Positions 7,647 through 17,524 are shown, numbered from the stretch's first letter. The stretch: 64,000 bases of DNA from Prevotella sp. MGM1 (GCF_002933775.1 NZ_BEWV01000209.1:1-64000); one strand, 5' to 3'. The notes: generated by a model from the sequence alone, not told the origin. A program made the numbers and translations.

Positions 7647-7678
7647 TTTGGCAAACGATTAATTATTCCGTAGTTTTG
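7647..7678 (+). promoter_or_regulatory. Promoter of the DUF3244/propeller operon
   Basis: TTTG (7647-7650), then 20 nt, then TAGTTTTG (7671-7678) gives a full Bacteroidota consensus promoter. Transcription should begin near 7684, leaving a leader of about 23 nt before the ATG at 7707. Confidence 0.75.
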
Positions 7679-7706
7679 CAGCAGTAAAATTTTAATACAC
7701 GACATT

Positions 7707-8090
7707 ATGACAAAAAGAATTATCGCTTACACGCTTCTGTTCCTCGTCTCCGCAATTTGCGTGGCAGACAATAAGGCAGACAACAATGTATTCGAAATGA
7801 TTTCATTTCATACTTATTATGAACAAAGCAAAACACTTTCTAATCCAAAGCCCAAAGTTCCGGCCAAGGCTCCGACCGTATATTCGGCAGGACATACGTT
7901 ATATTTTGAGAGCGGGATGCAGGGATATGGCATCCAACTGCTATCAATGGCCGATGAGGGAACCGTGATATACGAAGACATTATCACCGACGACAGCCGG
8001 ACTTACACCTTGCCGGAAAACCTTTCGGGAGAGTATCTGATAAAACTGACATACGGTAATCTCGCCTTTATCGGAATGATTATGTTATAG
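7707..8090 (+). CDS. Small secreted DUF3244-like protein
   Basis: This 127-residue protein has a signal peptide (MTKRIIAYTLLFLVSAICVA). After a proline/lysine-rich linker (NPKPKVPAKAPTVY), the C-terminal half has a beta-sandwich pattern: TLYFESGMQGYGIQLLSM, GTVIYEDIITD, YTLPENLSGEYLIKLTYG. This matches DUF3244, a small exported Bacteroidales domain of unknown function that resembles Por-type C-terminal domains. It follows an operator-bearing promoter and lies 60 bp before the next gene on the same strand, so the two are probably co-transcribed. Confidence 0.72.
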   Translation: MTKRIIAYTLLFLVSAICVADNKADNNVFEMISFHTYYEQSKTLSNPKPKVPAKAPTVYSAGHTLYFESGMQGYGIQLLSMADEGTVIYEDIITDDSRTYTLPENLSGEYLIKLTYGNLAFIGMIML

Positions 8091-8150
8091 TTGGAAAAAC
8101 CAGAATTGGAAGAGAACCCCAGATATAAAAACGATTGACAATCATACCCC

Positions 8151-9938
8151 ATGAGAATATTATTGATAATATCCTTTCTCTGCTCTGTACATTTCTCTCA
8201 CGCACAGGATCGCGACCTGGTGAGAGAAATGACAGACAACGATTTCCAAATACGGCAAATACCCGGCAGCGAGCAGCGGCTGAAAGAGTTGCTGCAAGAG
8301 GTAGACACTGAGAGCGACACCATCTATGCAGCCATGTATTCACCCACGATATGCCTGAGGTGCGAAGCATACATTCCTAATTTCCATAACAACTTGAAGA
8401 GCATCGACAGCAAAAAAACCACTCTTCTCATCACCGTATATAAAGACAAGGCCACTGCCGAAAGATACAACAAAAACAACGGGCATATCGCCGACCACTA
8501 TATATACGACACGGGATTTAAATACAAGGGGATTTTCAGTTTCAACATGCACGATTTACAGGGCACTTATATTCTCAAATTGAAAAGAAGCACGGGTGAG
8601 ATGCTTACAGGAGGCGACCCGACCGAGATAAGTCCCAACTTTGCCAAACAGATAATCGCATATCAGGGAAAATTGGAATGCAAGACGTTCGACATAGAAA
8701 CAGATGCCGCCACCCACAAACTTGTGACGACAGCAACATCGAAATCCCGAAAGGCAAGGCTTAAATTCAAAGAATACCCGATAGACACCGATGACCAACC
8801 GATTTCTTCCATATACGGATTACCCGCCTTTGAAAACGACAACCTGCTGTTCAACGATAACCTTGAAAACGGCATCCTGCACTACAAACTGGACAACAAC
8901 CGGTTTGCCTCTCCGGAAATAATCAAGCCGGACAGCATCGAGAAAAGGGCGTTTATAGAAATTCCGGAAGAGAACTACCGGCACTTAAAAAACACACGAC
9001 AGGTATTTTACATCCCGCTAAGCCCCGCCATTCTCGACAGCGAAAGGATAGGCATCTCGTATTCTCTGCCCCACATATTTTTAGACAGCATTAATATTCC
9101 GGGACAAAAAAACTACTCTTACATTAATTCACCGGCCATACTGATAAGAAATGCGCAGACGGGAGAGAAAGAAAAGATATTCGCACCCGACTTCGAGCTG
9201 TTCACCGACTCGTTTTTCTATAAGCACTTCACTTTCTGCAAGTTTAAGGATTACATACTCTATCCATGCCAGGAGCAGACATGGCCACTGCAATATTCAA
9301 GGGAAGAATATGAAAATGACTTTTCCAAAAATCCTTTCGACGCAAGATATTACGACTCGCAGAAGCCTTATTTCGCGGCGTTCAGCCTGAAAGACGGCAA
9401 GATGAAACACCGTTTCGGCAACTTGGAACCATGCAACAAAAAGAGTTTCACCGGATATTACTATAACAGTCCCGTTGCCTGCGCCACGGACGAAGACCTG
9501 TTTTACACCGACGGCTACTCGGGATATATATACGTCACGAAGGATATTTACGGCGAACCGTACAAAAAATACACCGCTTTCGAGATAGACACGGGCAATT
9601 TTCCCGAACCGGACACCACTTTGTTCCACAGTTACGACATACTGAAAATCTACAACATGACATTCCGAAAGACTGTCGAATCGATGAAAACCGACGGCAA
9701 ATACATATACTGCCTGATAAAATATTCCGACCCGGACATGGACAACAGTTTGGCGGAGTGCGACCATTCGGTAATCAAGATAAACCGAAAGACGGGCAAG
9801 GCCACGGAAACATACATCCCCAGATACCCGGACATGGAAGCCCTCGCCTACGGACTGCGCAACAACAACGGGGCTATATCACCGTTTGCCATATACAGAA
9901 AGAAAGACGACACTTGTTACGTGAGGGTTTTTAAATGA
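8151..9938 (+). CDS. Secreted CxxC protein with probable beta-propeller
   Basis: This 595-residue exported protein has a signal peptide MRILLIISFLCSVHFSHAQ. Residues about 45-180 look thioredoxin-like: strand TIYAAMYSPTICLRCEAYIP with the CxxC pair Cys68/Cys71, then strand TTLLITVYKDKATAERY. From about residue 210 on, repeating strands with aromatic and Asp/Gly turns (SSIYGLPAFENDNLLFND, ACATDEDLFYTDGYSGYIYV, MKTDGKYIYCLIKYSDPD, HSVIKINRKTGKATETYI) look like a six-bladed propeller related to exported Bacteroidales propeller lipoproteins. There is no lipobox. I know no characterised homologue with this arrangement. It is the last gene of the operon and faces a strong convergent terminator. Confidence 0.65.
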   Translation: MRILLIISFLCSVHFSHAQDRDLVREMTDNDFQIRQIPGSEQRLKELLQEVDTESDTIYAAMYSPTICLRCEAYIPNFHNNLKSIDSKKTTLLITVYKDKATAERYNKNNGHIADHYIYDTGFKYKGIFSFNMHDLQGTYILKLKRSTGEMLTGGDPTEISPNFAKQIIAYQGKLECKTFDIETDAATHKLVTTATSKSRKARLKFKEYPIDTDDQPISSIYGLPAFENDNLLFNDNLENGILHYKLDNNRFASPEIIKPDSIEKRAFIEIPEENYRHLKNTRQVFYIPLSPAILDSERIGISYSLPHIFLDSINIPGQKNYSYINSPAILIRNAQTGEKEKIFAPDFELFTDSFFYKHFTFCKFKDYILYPCQEQTWPLQYSREEYENDFSKNPFDARYYDSQKPYFAAFSLKDGKMKHRFGNLEPCNKKSFTGYYYNSPVACATDEDLFYTDGYSGYIYVTKDIYGEPYKKYTAFEIDTGNFPEPDTTLFHSYDILKIYNMTFRKTVESMKTDGKYIYCLIKYSDPDMDNSLAECDHSVIKINRKTGKATETYIPRYPDMEALAYGLRNNNGAISPFAIYRKKDDTCYVRVFK

Positions 9939-10038
9939 ATAAAGATATGCGCCACTAATGTACCAGACAAATGTACAAACTTAAATTATAATAACTGACG
10001 ATAATAAAGAAGAGAAAGGACGGTATTTGAAGATAAAG

Positions 10039-10077
10039 AAAATGGTAAAAATCATCTGCAATGATTTTTACCATTTT
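10039..10077. terminator. Bidirectional terminator between 8151 gene and GH3 gene
   Basis: A perfect 17-bp stem (10039-10055 with 10061-10077) surrounds the 5-nt loop CTGCA. It sits between convergent gene ends. The stem is A-rich at its base on one side and T-rich on the other, which suits termination in both directions. Confidence 0.85.
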
Positions 10078-10092
10078 ACCATTTAAACGTTT

Positions 10093-12282
10093 TTATTTCA
10101 GTTCAAACACCGCAGTGCCCCTCACGTCAGTCTCAGATGCGCAGACATAAGCCCGGAACACACCAGGCTCGGCCACCCAACCATGGGTTTTCTCGCAGTA
10201 GAAGCTCAAATCGTCGGCAATTATCGTGAACGACACCGTCTTCGTCTCACCAGGTTCGAGAGCCACTTTCTCAAATCCTTTGAGTTCCTTCGCCGGCCGT
10301 TCCACGCTTGTTTTCTCATCGCCGATATACAGTTGCACCACCTCTTTGCCTGCCCTCTTGCCAGTGTTGGTCACCGGCACGGTGAGCGTAAGGCTGTCGC
10401 CGGCGGTCATCGAGGTGGCAGAGAGCACCGGCTTGCCATATTTAAACGTGGTGTAGCTCAGTCCGTGGCCGAACGGGAAGCGGGGGCGCACGCCTTTGGT
10501 GTCGAACCAACGGTATCCAACAAATATGCCTTCATTATAGTATACCTGCATGTCCACGCCGGGATAGCCCTCCCTGCCGTATTGGAAACAGGGGTAGTCG
10601 GCCTGCCGCGCAGCGAATGTCACGGGCAGCTTGCCGCTCGGGTTCACTGCGCCTGACAGCACACCGGCGAGCGCCTCTCCCGACATCGAGCCGAGATACC
10701 AGCAGTGCACGATCGCACGCACGGCCTGCGCCCACGGCATGGCATAAGGATTGCCGCCGAAGGTGACCACGACAATGTTTTTCTGCACCCGTGCAAGGTC
10801 GGCAATGAGTTCGTTCTGGCCGTACGACAGGTTATAGTCCTCACGGTCGTTGTTCTCGCAGTCTTGCCTGAAATTCTTGTTCATTCCACCTATGAAGATA
10901 ATAATGTCGGCACTCTTGGCTTTATCCAATGCCTCGGCGCGCAAGCGGGCGAGCGAATCAGGACTGAGTTTGTCCGCGCTGCCGTAGCGTGCCCGGCCGG
11001 CATAGTAGCCACGGGCGAAGTCCACCCTATCGCCATACACACGGCGCAGTCCATTGAGCGGTGATATGTCGAACTTTGTTTTCAACTCCGACGAGCCACC
11101 GCCCTCGCTCATGTTTCGCACGGCGTTGTCGCCCACCACAAGTATGCGTCCGCAGCGGGAGACATCTATCGGCAGCGCGCCGCCACGGTTTTGCAGCAGC
11201 ACGATGCCCTCCTCGCCTATCTGCCGGCACACATCGTAGTGAGCCTCTGAGCATTGCGAGCCAATCACCTTGCCGGCGTTCATCGACGTGCGGAATATCG
11301 TGCGCAGCACGCGTGCCGCCTTGTCATCAAGCACGCTCATCGGTATCTTACCTTCGTTGATAAGCCTTTCGAAGGCATCGGCCAGCTTGTATGTGTTGTA
11401 TCCCTTGCTCTTGTCTTTCGTCTTGCCGTCGGTGTCTGTTCCCATTTCGATGTCGAGACCGCCCAGCGCGGCTCCCATGGTGGTGTGCGTGCCGCCCCAG
11501 TCGCTCACCACGGCACCGTCGAAGCCCCACCGGCGCTTCAATATCCCGTTGAGCAGCGAGTCGTTCTCACAGCACCATTCGCCCAGCCACTTGTTGTAAG
11601 AGCCCATTATCGTCCACAGACCACCCTGCCTGACGGCCTTCTCGAAAGCGGGCAGATAAATCTCGTTGACGGCCCGTTCGCTGACGTTGACGTTCACCCC
11701 GAAACGGTCTACCTCCTGATTGTTCAGGAAAAAGTGTTTCAGGCAACATGCCACGCCGTTGGCCTGAGCCGCCTGTATGTAGGGCACGGCCATCTCTCCG
11801 GCCAGATACGGATCTTCGCCCATATACTCGAAACTGCGCCCGTTGAGCGGCATGCGGGCGATTGTGGTGCCCGGGCCGAGCATGATGTCCTTGCCGCGGA
11901 AGGCAAACTCCTCACTCACCGCGTTTCCGTAAGCCCTGCTCAGGTCTCTGTTCCATGAGGCGGCGAGACACGTCAGCGAGGGGAACGCCACAATAGAGTC
12001 GTTGTTCCATTTGGCAGCACTCCATGAGTTCCATTCTATTTCCTCCCGTACTCCATGAGGTCCGTCGGCCATGTTGAGCTGCCGTATGCCCAGGCGGGGC
12101 ACTCCCGGAGAGGAGAATTTACTCTGTGCATACAATATCCGCACTTTCTCGTGGGTCGTCATTCTCGACAATGCGTCTTTCACCCGCTCTTCTATCGGTG
12201 CTTTCGGGTCAAGGTACACTTGCGCACCAGCTGCTACAAACGAGCCAGCCAACAGCGCAAGGGCAATGATTTGTTTTTTCAT
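10093..12282 (-). CDS. Exported glycoside hydrolase family 3 (beta-glucosidase type)
   Basis: This 729-residue protein has a signal peptide MKKQIIALALLAGSFVAAGA. The GH3 N-terminal (beta/alpha)8 domain follows (about 25-310), with MADGPHGVR and GRSFEYMGEDPYLAG in the substrate pocket and the nucleophile Asp in GAVVSDWGGTH. The C-terminal sandwich (about 345-560, EEGIVLLQNRGGALPI) and a fibronectin-III-like end (FPFGHGLSYTTFKYG) complete the family layout. It probably removes terminal beta-linked glucose (or xylose) from oligosaccharides in the periplasm. It lies 99 bp after the PA14-GH31 gene, so the pair may act together on xyloglucan-type oligosaccharides (inference). No SusC/SusD pair is in the window. 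Confidence 0.88.
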   Translation of the reverse strand: MKKQIIALALLAGSFVAAGAQVYLDPKAPIEERVKDALSRMTTHEKVRILYAQSKFSSPGVPRLGIRQLNMADGPHGVREEIEWNSWSAAKWNNDSIVAFPSLTCLAASWNRDLSRAYGNAVSEEFAFRGKDIMLGPGTTIARMPLNGRSFEYMGEDPYLAGEMAVPYIQAAQANGVACCLKHFFLNNQEVDRFGVNVNVSERAVNEIYLPAFEKAVRQGGLWTIMGSYNKWLGEWCCENDSLLNGILKRRWGFDGAVVSDWGGTHTTMGAALGGLDIEMGTDTDGKTKDKSKGYNTYKLADAFERLINEGKIPMSVLDDKAARVLRTIFRTSMNAGKVIGSQCSEAHYDVCRQIGEEGIVLLQNRGGALPIDVSRCGRILVVGDNAVRNMSEGGGSSELKTKFDISPLNGLRRVYGDRVDFARGYYAGRARYGSADKLSPDSLARLRAEALDKAKSADIIIFIGGMNKNFRQDCENNDREDYNLSYGQNELIADLARVQKNIVVVTFGGNPYAMPWAQAVRAIVHCWYLGSMSGEALAGVLSGAVNPSGKLPVTFAARQADYPCFQYGREGYPGVDMQVYYNEGIFVGYRWFDTKGVRPRFPFGHGLSYTTFKYGKPVLSATSMTAGDSLTLTVPVTNTGKRAGKEVVQLYIGDEKTSVERPAKELKGFEKVALEPGETKTVSFTIIADDLSFYCEKTHGWVAEPGVFRAYVCASETDVRGTAVFELK

Positions 12283-12381
12283 ATAGTCCTGTTTTTTATT
12301 TTATCGGTTTTGATCCTGATTGTTTTTCGAATGCCGTATGACAATATATGCCTCCCGGCAGATTACATGCACGCCGGCAGG

Positions 12382-15345
12382 TCACAGCGCGACGCTCACC
12401 CGCCGTCCGTCATAGCTCACCCTCACCCCCTCCGGATTGTCAAGATTCAGCGGCCGTACACGGTCTTTTCCCACCATAACGATATTGAACACACGCTCTT
12501 TCAGCATACCCTTGAAAGAACCACGGCGACTGCCTATTGTCAAAGTCCGGGTCTTATCGTCATACGAGAAGTCTATCGTGGCGAAGCGACCTTTCTCATA
12601 ATTATAGTTTGTACCCTCATCCTCATACAGTTCGAAGCGGCCGTCGGCACCGGCATACACATACAGGTCGATGGTATCGGCCTGCCGCTCGTCGCTCCAC
12701 TGAATATCGGGGCCGAAGGGAATGATGGCTCCCTCCCGCACGAACACCGGCATACGGTGATACGGGGCATCTACCGTCTGTTCATGCCCTCCGTCGATAT
12801 GCTTTCCGGTATACAGGTCGTACCATCCGCATCCGGCCGGGAAATATACCTGTCGCTCACGCGCCTTGTACTCGGTGACCGGACAAGCCATGAAAGCGGG
12901 GCCGAACATCCACTGGTCGGCGATGTCAAACACATTCCTGTCGCCGGCGAAATCCATCGCCAGTCCTCGCATGACAGTATAGTCACGGCGGTTCACCCAG
13001 CCTGCCATGGAATAGAGGTAGGGCATCATGCGGTAGCGCAGCTTTGTATACTCCACTATCGTCCTGTAGCATTCGTGGTTCTCGGGAGCGATGTTCCACA
13101 CCTCGCGCGCCGGCCACTGACCGTGCGTGCGGAACAGCGGAACGAAGCAACCGAACTGATGCCAGCGGGCATTCAGCTCACGCCACTCACGCAGATCGTC
13201 GTTCTCACGGCCCGTCTTGTCAAACAGTTTCTGCGCTTTCACATAACGGTCCTCGGTCGTGAAGCCACCCTGGTCCATTCCCCAGAAGGGCACTCCGGCC
13301 ATGGAGAAGTTGAGACCGGCGGTTATCTGCGCCCTCATATCTTCCCACCTCGTGCCTATGTCACCGCTCCATGTGGCCGTGCTGTAACGCTGCAAGCCCG
13401 CAAAACCGCTCCTCGTAAGCAGGAACACACGCTTATCGGGGTCAACCGATCGCTGGCCGTTGTATATCGCGTCGGCATTCACTATGGAATAGGCATTGAA
13501 ATACTCGTCGCTCGTGCCCATGGCCGTAGGGCCGCAGAGCTGTTTGCGATAGTCGATGGGCGTGCAGTCGCGCACGTTCGGCTCACTGGCATCCATCCAC
13601 CATGCGTCCATCCCCTTGCCATACTTGGAATAAAGGTTCTCATCCATCTGCCGCCAGAACATCTTGCGGGCACCGGCCGAGTAGGCATCATAGAACGAAC
13701 CGACATAGCCCGGCCCCACCCAGTCCTTTATGCTGTCTTCTACCGCACGGCGATACATCCACCCGTTGGCGTCAAGCTCCTTGAAATTGGCGGTCGACTC
13801 ATAGAATTTCGGCCAGCAACTGATCATCAACCGCCCGTGCATGGCGTGTATCGTGTCATACATTGCCTGCGGGTCAGGATATCGCGAAGTCTCAAACTTA
13901 TGGCTGCCCCACTCCGGATCAGGCCAGTAGTTCCAGTCTTGCACTATCACGTCGCACGGGATGCCGCGCCTGCGGAACTCCGACATATTGTCTACCACTT
14001 CCCGCTGCGTCTTGTAGCGTTCGCGGCTCTGCCAGAAACCAAGCGCCCAGCGCGGCATTACCTGCGCACGCCCTGTGAGAGCACGGTAGCCCGATATTAT
14101 TTCGTCCATGTCATCGCCGGCAATGAAGTAATAGGTCATATCCTTGGACATCTCGTTCCAGATGCTGACGCGACGCCTGTCGGACTCGCTCCGGGGTGTG
14201 GCCACACGAAGTCCGCAGTAGCTCACATCGCCGTCGGGCTGCCACTCTATCCTTATTTTCGTCTTGCGGCCTTTCAACAGTGTGGCATTGAACTTGCGCG
14301 CATTGGGGTTCCACGCCTTGCGCCATATCTCCGGCATTACCTGACGGCCGTCTATATATACCTTGGTATATCCCGCATAGTAAAGGATAAACTGGTAATC
14401 GGCCGACTCCGGGGCTTCGAGCCATCCCTCATACAGCACCCGCGAGCCGTTAAGCCTGAACTTACGGGGCAGGTTCACTATCTCTCTCGAATTCTCGAAA
14501 TACAGTGAATCCTCGTCACGCACTATCCTTCTACCGCCCTTTTCGGCATACGTCCCTGTGAGACAGCCCCGCTTCCCGTCTTTATTATACAATGTGAATG
14601 CCTCTCCAAGCTGCACGTAATCATCCGGATTTCCCCAACGCCCGTATGAATACGAGTCCCAGAGCAGACCGTAGCCTGCTGTCGAAACGACGAAAGGTAT
14701 GCTCACCTTGGTGTTGTACTGGAACAGTTCTTCATTCTTTCCTTTATAGTTCATGTCTTCCGACTGGTGCTGACCGAGTCCGTATATGGCCTCATCATCG
14801 TTGCCATCGAACTGCAAATGCCATGTATATCCAGACCTGTCGTCAAGCGATATCCGCGTGAGGTCGCCTGTCTTGCCCCAGTTTATCTCGTCCGGCGATG
14901 TGGGATGATAACCCTCGGGCATTACGGTCTGTCCGGAAATAAATCTCTTGAACTTCTTTCCGCCGTCGGCCTCGCTCAGTATAGTCTTTCCGTTCCTGCG
15001 GTCACGGTATGCCGTCTTCCCCGTGCGCTTATCCACCGTGACGGTGAGAGAGGCTGTCTCCACCGTGACTGCCGTGTCGCTCTCCGTGGCAGTATATGCA
15101 GTCTTACCCTTTTGCGGCACCACGATGAGGCTCTTACGCTTGCAAGGTATCTCGCTGTCGGGTGTTGCCTCCACCTTTATAATTCTCTCGTTTATCACCG
15201 TCAGCCTCACCGTGCGCGCACAACCGGCATCCGCTTGCGGCAAAGACACGGTCACGCTCTGCCCGGACTTTACAAACCCTGCGCCGTAAACGGCCGACGC
15301 ACCAGCGATAAGCATCGCCGCGATGAATATTTTCGCTTTATTCAT
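12382..15345 (-). CDS. Exported GH31 with PA14 domain, probable alpha-xylosidase
   Basis: This 987-residue protein has a signal peptide MNKAKIFIAAMLIAGASAVYG. The N-terminal beta-sandwich is followed by a PA14 insert (roughly residues 225-370: FRLNGSRVLYEGWLEAPESA, DYQFILYYAGYTKVYIDGRQ). The GH31 barrel then carries the nucleophile in AWWMDASEPN and the acid/base in TWSGDIGTRWEDM. GH31 enzymes with a PA14 insert, such as those of Cellvibrio and Bacteroides, are alpha-xylosidases acting on xyloglucan fragments, so that is the best guess. The frame is open about 50 codons upstream, but the ATG at 15345 gives the signal peptide. Confidence 0.87.
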   Translation of the reverse strand: MNKAKIFIAAMLIAGASAVYGAGFVKSGQSVTVSLPQADAGCARTVRLTVINERIIKVEATPDSEIPCKRKSLIVVPQKGKTAYTATESDTAVTVETASLTVTVDKRTGKTAYRDRRNGKTILSEADGGKKFKRFISGQTVMPEGYHPTSPDEINWGKTGDLTRISLDDRSGYTWHLQFDGNDDEAIYGLGQHQSEDMNYKGKNEELFQYNTKVSIPFVVSTAGYGLLWDSYSYGRWGNPDDYVQLGEAFTLYNKDGKRGCLTGTYAEKGGRRIVRDEDSLYFENSREIVNLPRKFRLNGSRVLYEGWLEAPESADYQFILYYAGYTKVYIDGRQVMPEIWRKAWNPNARKFNATLLKGRKTKIRIEWQPDGDVSYCGLRVATPRSESDRRRVSIWNEMSKDMTYYFIAGDDMDEIISGYRALTGRAQVMPRWALGFWQSRERYKTQREVVDNMSEFRRRGIPCDVIVQDWNYWPDPEWGSHKFETSRYPDPQAMYDTIHAMHGRLMISCWPKFYESTANFKELDANGWMYRRAVEDSIKDWVGPGYVGSFYDAYSAGARKMFWRQMDENLYSKYGKGMDAWWMDASEPNVRDCTPIDYRKQLCGPTAMGTSDEYFNAYSIVNADAIYNGQRSVDPDKRVFLLTRSGFAGLQRYSTATWSGDIGTRWEDMRAQITAGLNFSMAGVPFWGMDQGGFTTEDRYVKAQKLFDKTGRENDDLREWRELNARWHQFGCFVPLFRTHGQWPAREVWNIAPENHECYRTIVEYTKLRYRMMPYLYSMAGWVNRRDYTVMRGLAMDFAGDRNVFDIADQWMFGPAFMACPVTEYKARERQVYFPAGCGWYDLYTGKHIDGGHEQTVDAPYHRMPVFVREGAIIPFGPDIQWSDERQADTIDLYVYAGADGRFELYEDEGTNYNYEKGRFATIDFSYDDKTRTLTIGSRRGSFKGMLKERVFNIVMVGKDRVRPLNLDNPEGVRVSYDGRRVSVAL

Positions 15346-15375
15346 TTTATATAAGTAGTATTGCTGTTTATTCTG

Positions 15376-15383
15376 CAAAGATA
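15376..15383 (-). promoter_or_regulatory. Probable -7 box of the GH31-GH3 operon
   Basis: On the minus strand TATCTTTG (15383-15376) fits TAnnTTTG and lies 30 bp before the ATG at 15345. No TTTG is seen at the usual -33 distance, which may suit an activator-dependent promoter. Confidence 0.5.
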
Positions 15384-15616
15384 CTAATAAGTATCCAATC
15401 GACGGGATACGCCGGATACTTTTTACAACTTGCGGGAAACCAGACCGATTGCGGATGCAAGGAGCAGTATAAACAGCAGCATGGATAAGATAGGCTTGCA
15501 TTGCTCCGATAATGAAACACTACTGCATTGCGGCAACATGCAAACACAAGAGTGACAAAAAACACGAATGCCGAACCGCCTGAACATGAAGGTTTCATGA
15601 CTTCATGCTTAAATGA

Positions 15617-15645
15617 TTTGCGGCCGGCATGCTTCCGGCCGCAAA
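15617..15645 (-). terminator. Terminator after pepP
   Basis: TTTGCGGCCGG (15617-15627) pairs perfectly with CCGGCCGCAAA (15635-15645) around a 7-nt loop. It starts 7 bp past the pepP stop codon. Confidence 0.7.
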
Positions 15646-15651
15646 CCCATA

Positions 15652-17454
15652 TCAACCAATGGGAGAGGTGGCGCGGCGCAGCCAGTCGGCCTCTTCCGCC
15701 TCAAGAAGCGGCGACAGAGTACCGAACACACGGGCATGATAATCATCGAGCCAACGTTTTTCCTCGTCGGTGAGCATTTCCGGTATAATCGGCGCGGTAT
15801 CTATCGGGCATAGGGTGAGCGGCTCGAATTGCAGGAAGCGCCCGAAGCCTGTCTCCATATAAGGGACGACTATCAGCGTGTTCTCTATCCGCACACCGAA
15901 GCGGCCGGCAATATATATACCCGGCTCATCGGTGACGGTCATTCCGGGAAGCAACGGTGCCGGCCGCCACTCCATCCTTATCTGGTGCGGTCCCTCGTGT
16001 ACGTTGAGATAAGAGCCCACTCCGTGTCCCGTGCCGTGCATGAAGTTCATGCCCTCGCGCCACATCGCGGCACGGGCCACGGCATCGAGCTGCGTGCCGG
16101 CGGCACCATGAGGGAACTTCAGCATAGAGAGGGCGATGTGACCTTTGAGCACGAGCGTATACACACGGCGCTGTTCATCGTCGACAGGCCCGAGCGCGAC
16201 GGTACGCGTAATGTCTGTCGTACCGTCGAGATAGTGTGCCCCGCTGTCGATGAGCAGCAGGCCGCGAGGTTCGAGCGGCGTATCCGTGCCTTCCGTCGGC
16301 TCGTAGTGCACAACGGCTCCATGCGCCCCGTAGGCGGCGATAGTGTCGAAAGAGAGGTCGCGGAACAAAGGCTGCGCAGACCTATATCCGGCCAACAGCC
16401 TACAGACACCAAGTTCGGTCAGACCGCCACGCTCCACCTCGGCACGCAAACGGCACAGGAATTTCACCATGGCCACGCCGTCACGAACCATGGCGCGGCG
16501 GAAGCCGTCGGCCTCTACGGCGTTCTTCACGGCTTTCATCGCCGTTATGGGCAACGCCGTGTCTATCCGCCCGTGCGTGCGCACGCTATTATATAACGTA
16601 TGGCTCGTCAGCGAACCGTCCATGAGTATATTGTACTCACCGTATGCCCTAAGTGCCGATGTTATGTCGCCATACTCCCTCAACTCAACACCACAGGTTT
16701 CGAGATAGGCGGCCACACCGTCTGTTATCTTCCTGCTGTCGACAAACAGCACTGCCGACACATGGGTGACAAGCAGGTACGACATGAAAACGGGATTGCA
16801 GTGTACATCGGTTCCACGCAGATTGAGCGTCCATGCGATATCGTCGAGCGACGACACGAGCATGCCCTCGGCGTGACGCTCACGCATGGCGGCACGCACA
16901 CGGGCGAGTTTCGACGGGCAATCCTCGCCGGCATACTCCACGGGATGAAGCTCGACAGGGGCGAGAGGAGCCTCGGGGCGGTCTTTCCATATCAAGGCGA
17001 GAGGGTCGAAATTGGTGCGCAGCGTCAGCCCGCCGTTGGCTCTCAACCCGGCTCTCAGGGTGTCGACATCCGCCGCCGGACATGTCATGCCGTCGATGCC
17101 GACCTCGGTCGTGTCGCTCACGGCGAGCTTACGCCCAAGCCATTCGGCGATGGTGGGAGTGCCCTCCACCCGCTCTTTCATCAACACGAACTCCGTGCCG
17201 GCAAGCTGTTCGCCCGCAGCGAGGAAGTAGCGTGAGTCTGTCCACAGCGCAGCCTCACTCATCGTGACTACCGCCGTGCCGGCCGAGCCGTCGAACCCGC
17301 TGATAAACTCCCGGCCTTTCCACCTGTCGGGCACATACTCGCCGCAATGCGGGTCGGTACTCGGAAAGATGAATGCCGCCAAACGCTCGCGGCGCATCAC
17401 CTCACGCAAATCGGAGAGACGCGAGGCTATTGTGTCTTTTGTTGTATCTGACAT
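15652..17454 (-). CDS. pepP: Xaa-Pro aminopeptidase (aminopeptidase P, M24B)
   Basis: This 600-residue cytoplasmic metallopeptidase has two creatinase-like N-terminal domains (AAFIFPSTDPHCGEYVPDRW; TVVTMSEAALWTDSRYFLAA-like region) and an M24 pita-bread domain. Its dinuclear metal ligands are visible: Asp in LLIDSGAHYLDGTTDITRT (two), His in NFMHGTGHGVGSYLNVHEGP, Glu in VTDEPGIYI and Glu in GVRIENTLIV. A C-terminal M24_C segment (LTDEEKRWLDDYHARVF) makes it the long three-domain type found in eukaryotes and many Bacteroidota. It removes N-terminal residues preceding proline. It has its own promoter and terminator, so it is probably monocistronic. Confidence 0.92.
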   Translation of the reverse strand: MSDTTKDTIASRLSDLREVMRRERLAAFIFPSTDPHCGEYVPDRWKGREFISGFDGSAGTAVVTMSEAALWTDSRYFLAAGEQLAGTEFVLMKERVEGTPTIAEWLGRKLAVSDTTEVGIDGMTCPAADVDTLRAGLRANGGLTLRTNFDPLALIWKDRPEAPLAPVELHPVEYAGEDCPSKLARVRAAMRERHAEGMLVSSLDDIAWTLNLRGTDVHCNPVFMSYLLVTHVSAVLFVDSRKITDGVAAYLETCGVELREYGDITSALRAYGEYNILMDGSLTSHTLYNSVRTHGRIDTALPITAMKAVKNAVEADGFRRAMVRDGVAMVKFLCRLRAEVERGGLTELGVCRLLAGYRSAQPLFRDLSFDTIAAYGAHGAVVHYEPTEGTDTPLEPRGLLLIDSGAHYLDGTTDITRTVALGPVDDEQRRVYTLVLKGHIALSMLKFPHGAAGTQLDAVARAAMWREGMNFMHGTGHGVGSYLNVHEGPHQIRMEWRPAPLLPGMTVTDEPGIYIAGRFGVRIENTLIVVPYMETGFGRFLQFEPLTLCPIDTAPIIPEMLTDEEKRWLDDYHARVFGTLSPLLEAEEADWLRRATSPIG

Positions 17455-17524
17455 ATCGATAAATTATATAAATGCTTCTTATCCCGTTGTTTGCCGCTTA
17501 TGATAATCTTTACTCTAAAAATGA

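Larger units (their letters stand above)
15346..15651. other. Intergenic region between GH31 start and pepP end
   Basis: It holds the probable -7 box of the GH31 gene (15376-15383) and the pepP terminator (15617-15645). Between them I see only non-coding sequence. Confidence 0.6.

Noticed and set aside
12055..14508. A plus-strand open frame of 817 codons across the GH3 and GH31 genes
   Set aside because: It is antisense to two clear enzymes and its translation is rich in His, Arg and Pro without domains. It arises from codon bias of the real genes on the other strand.
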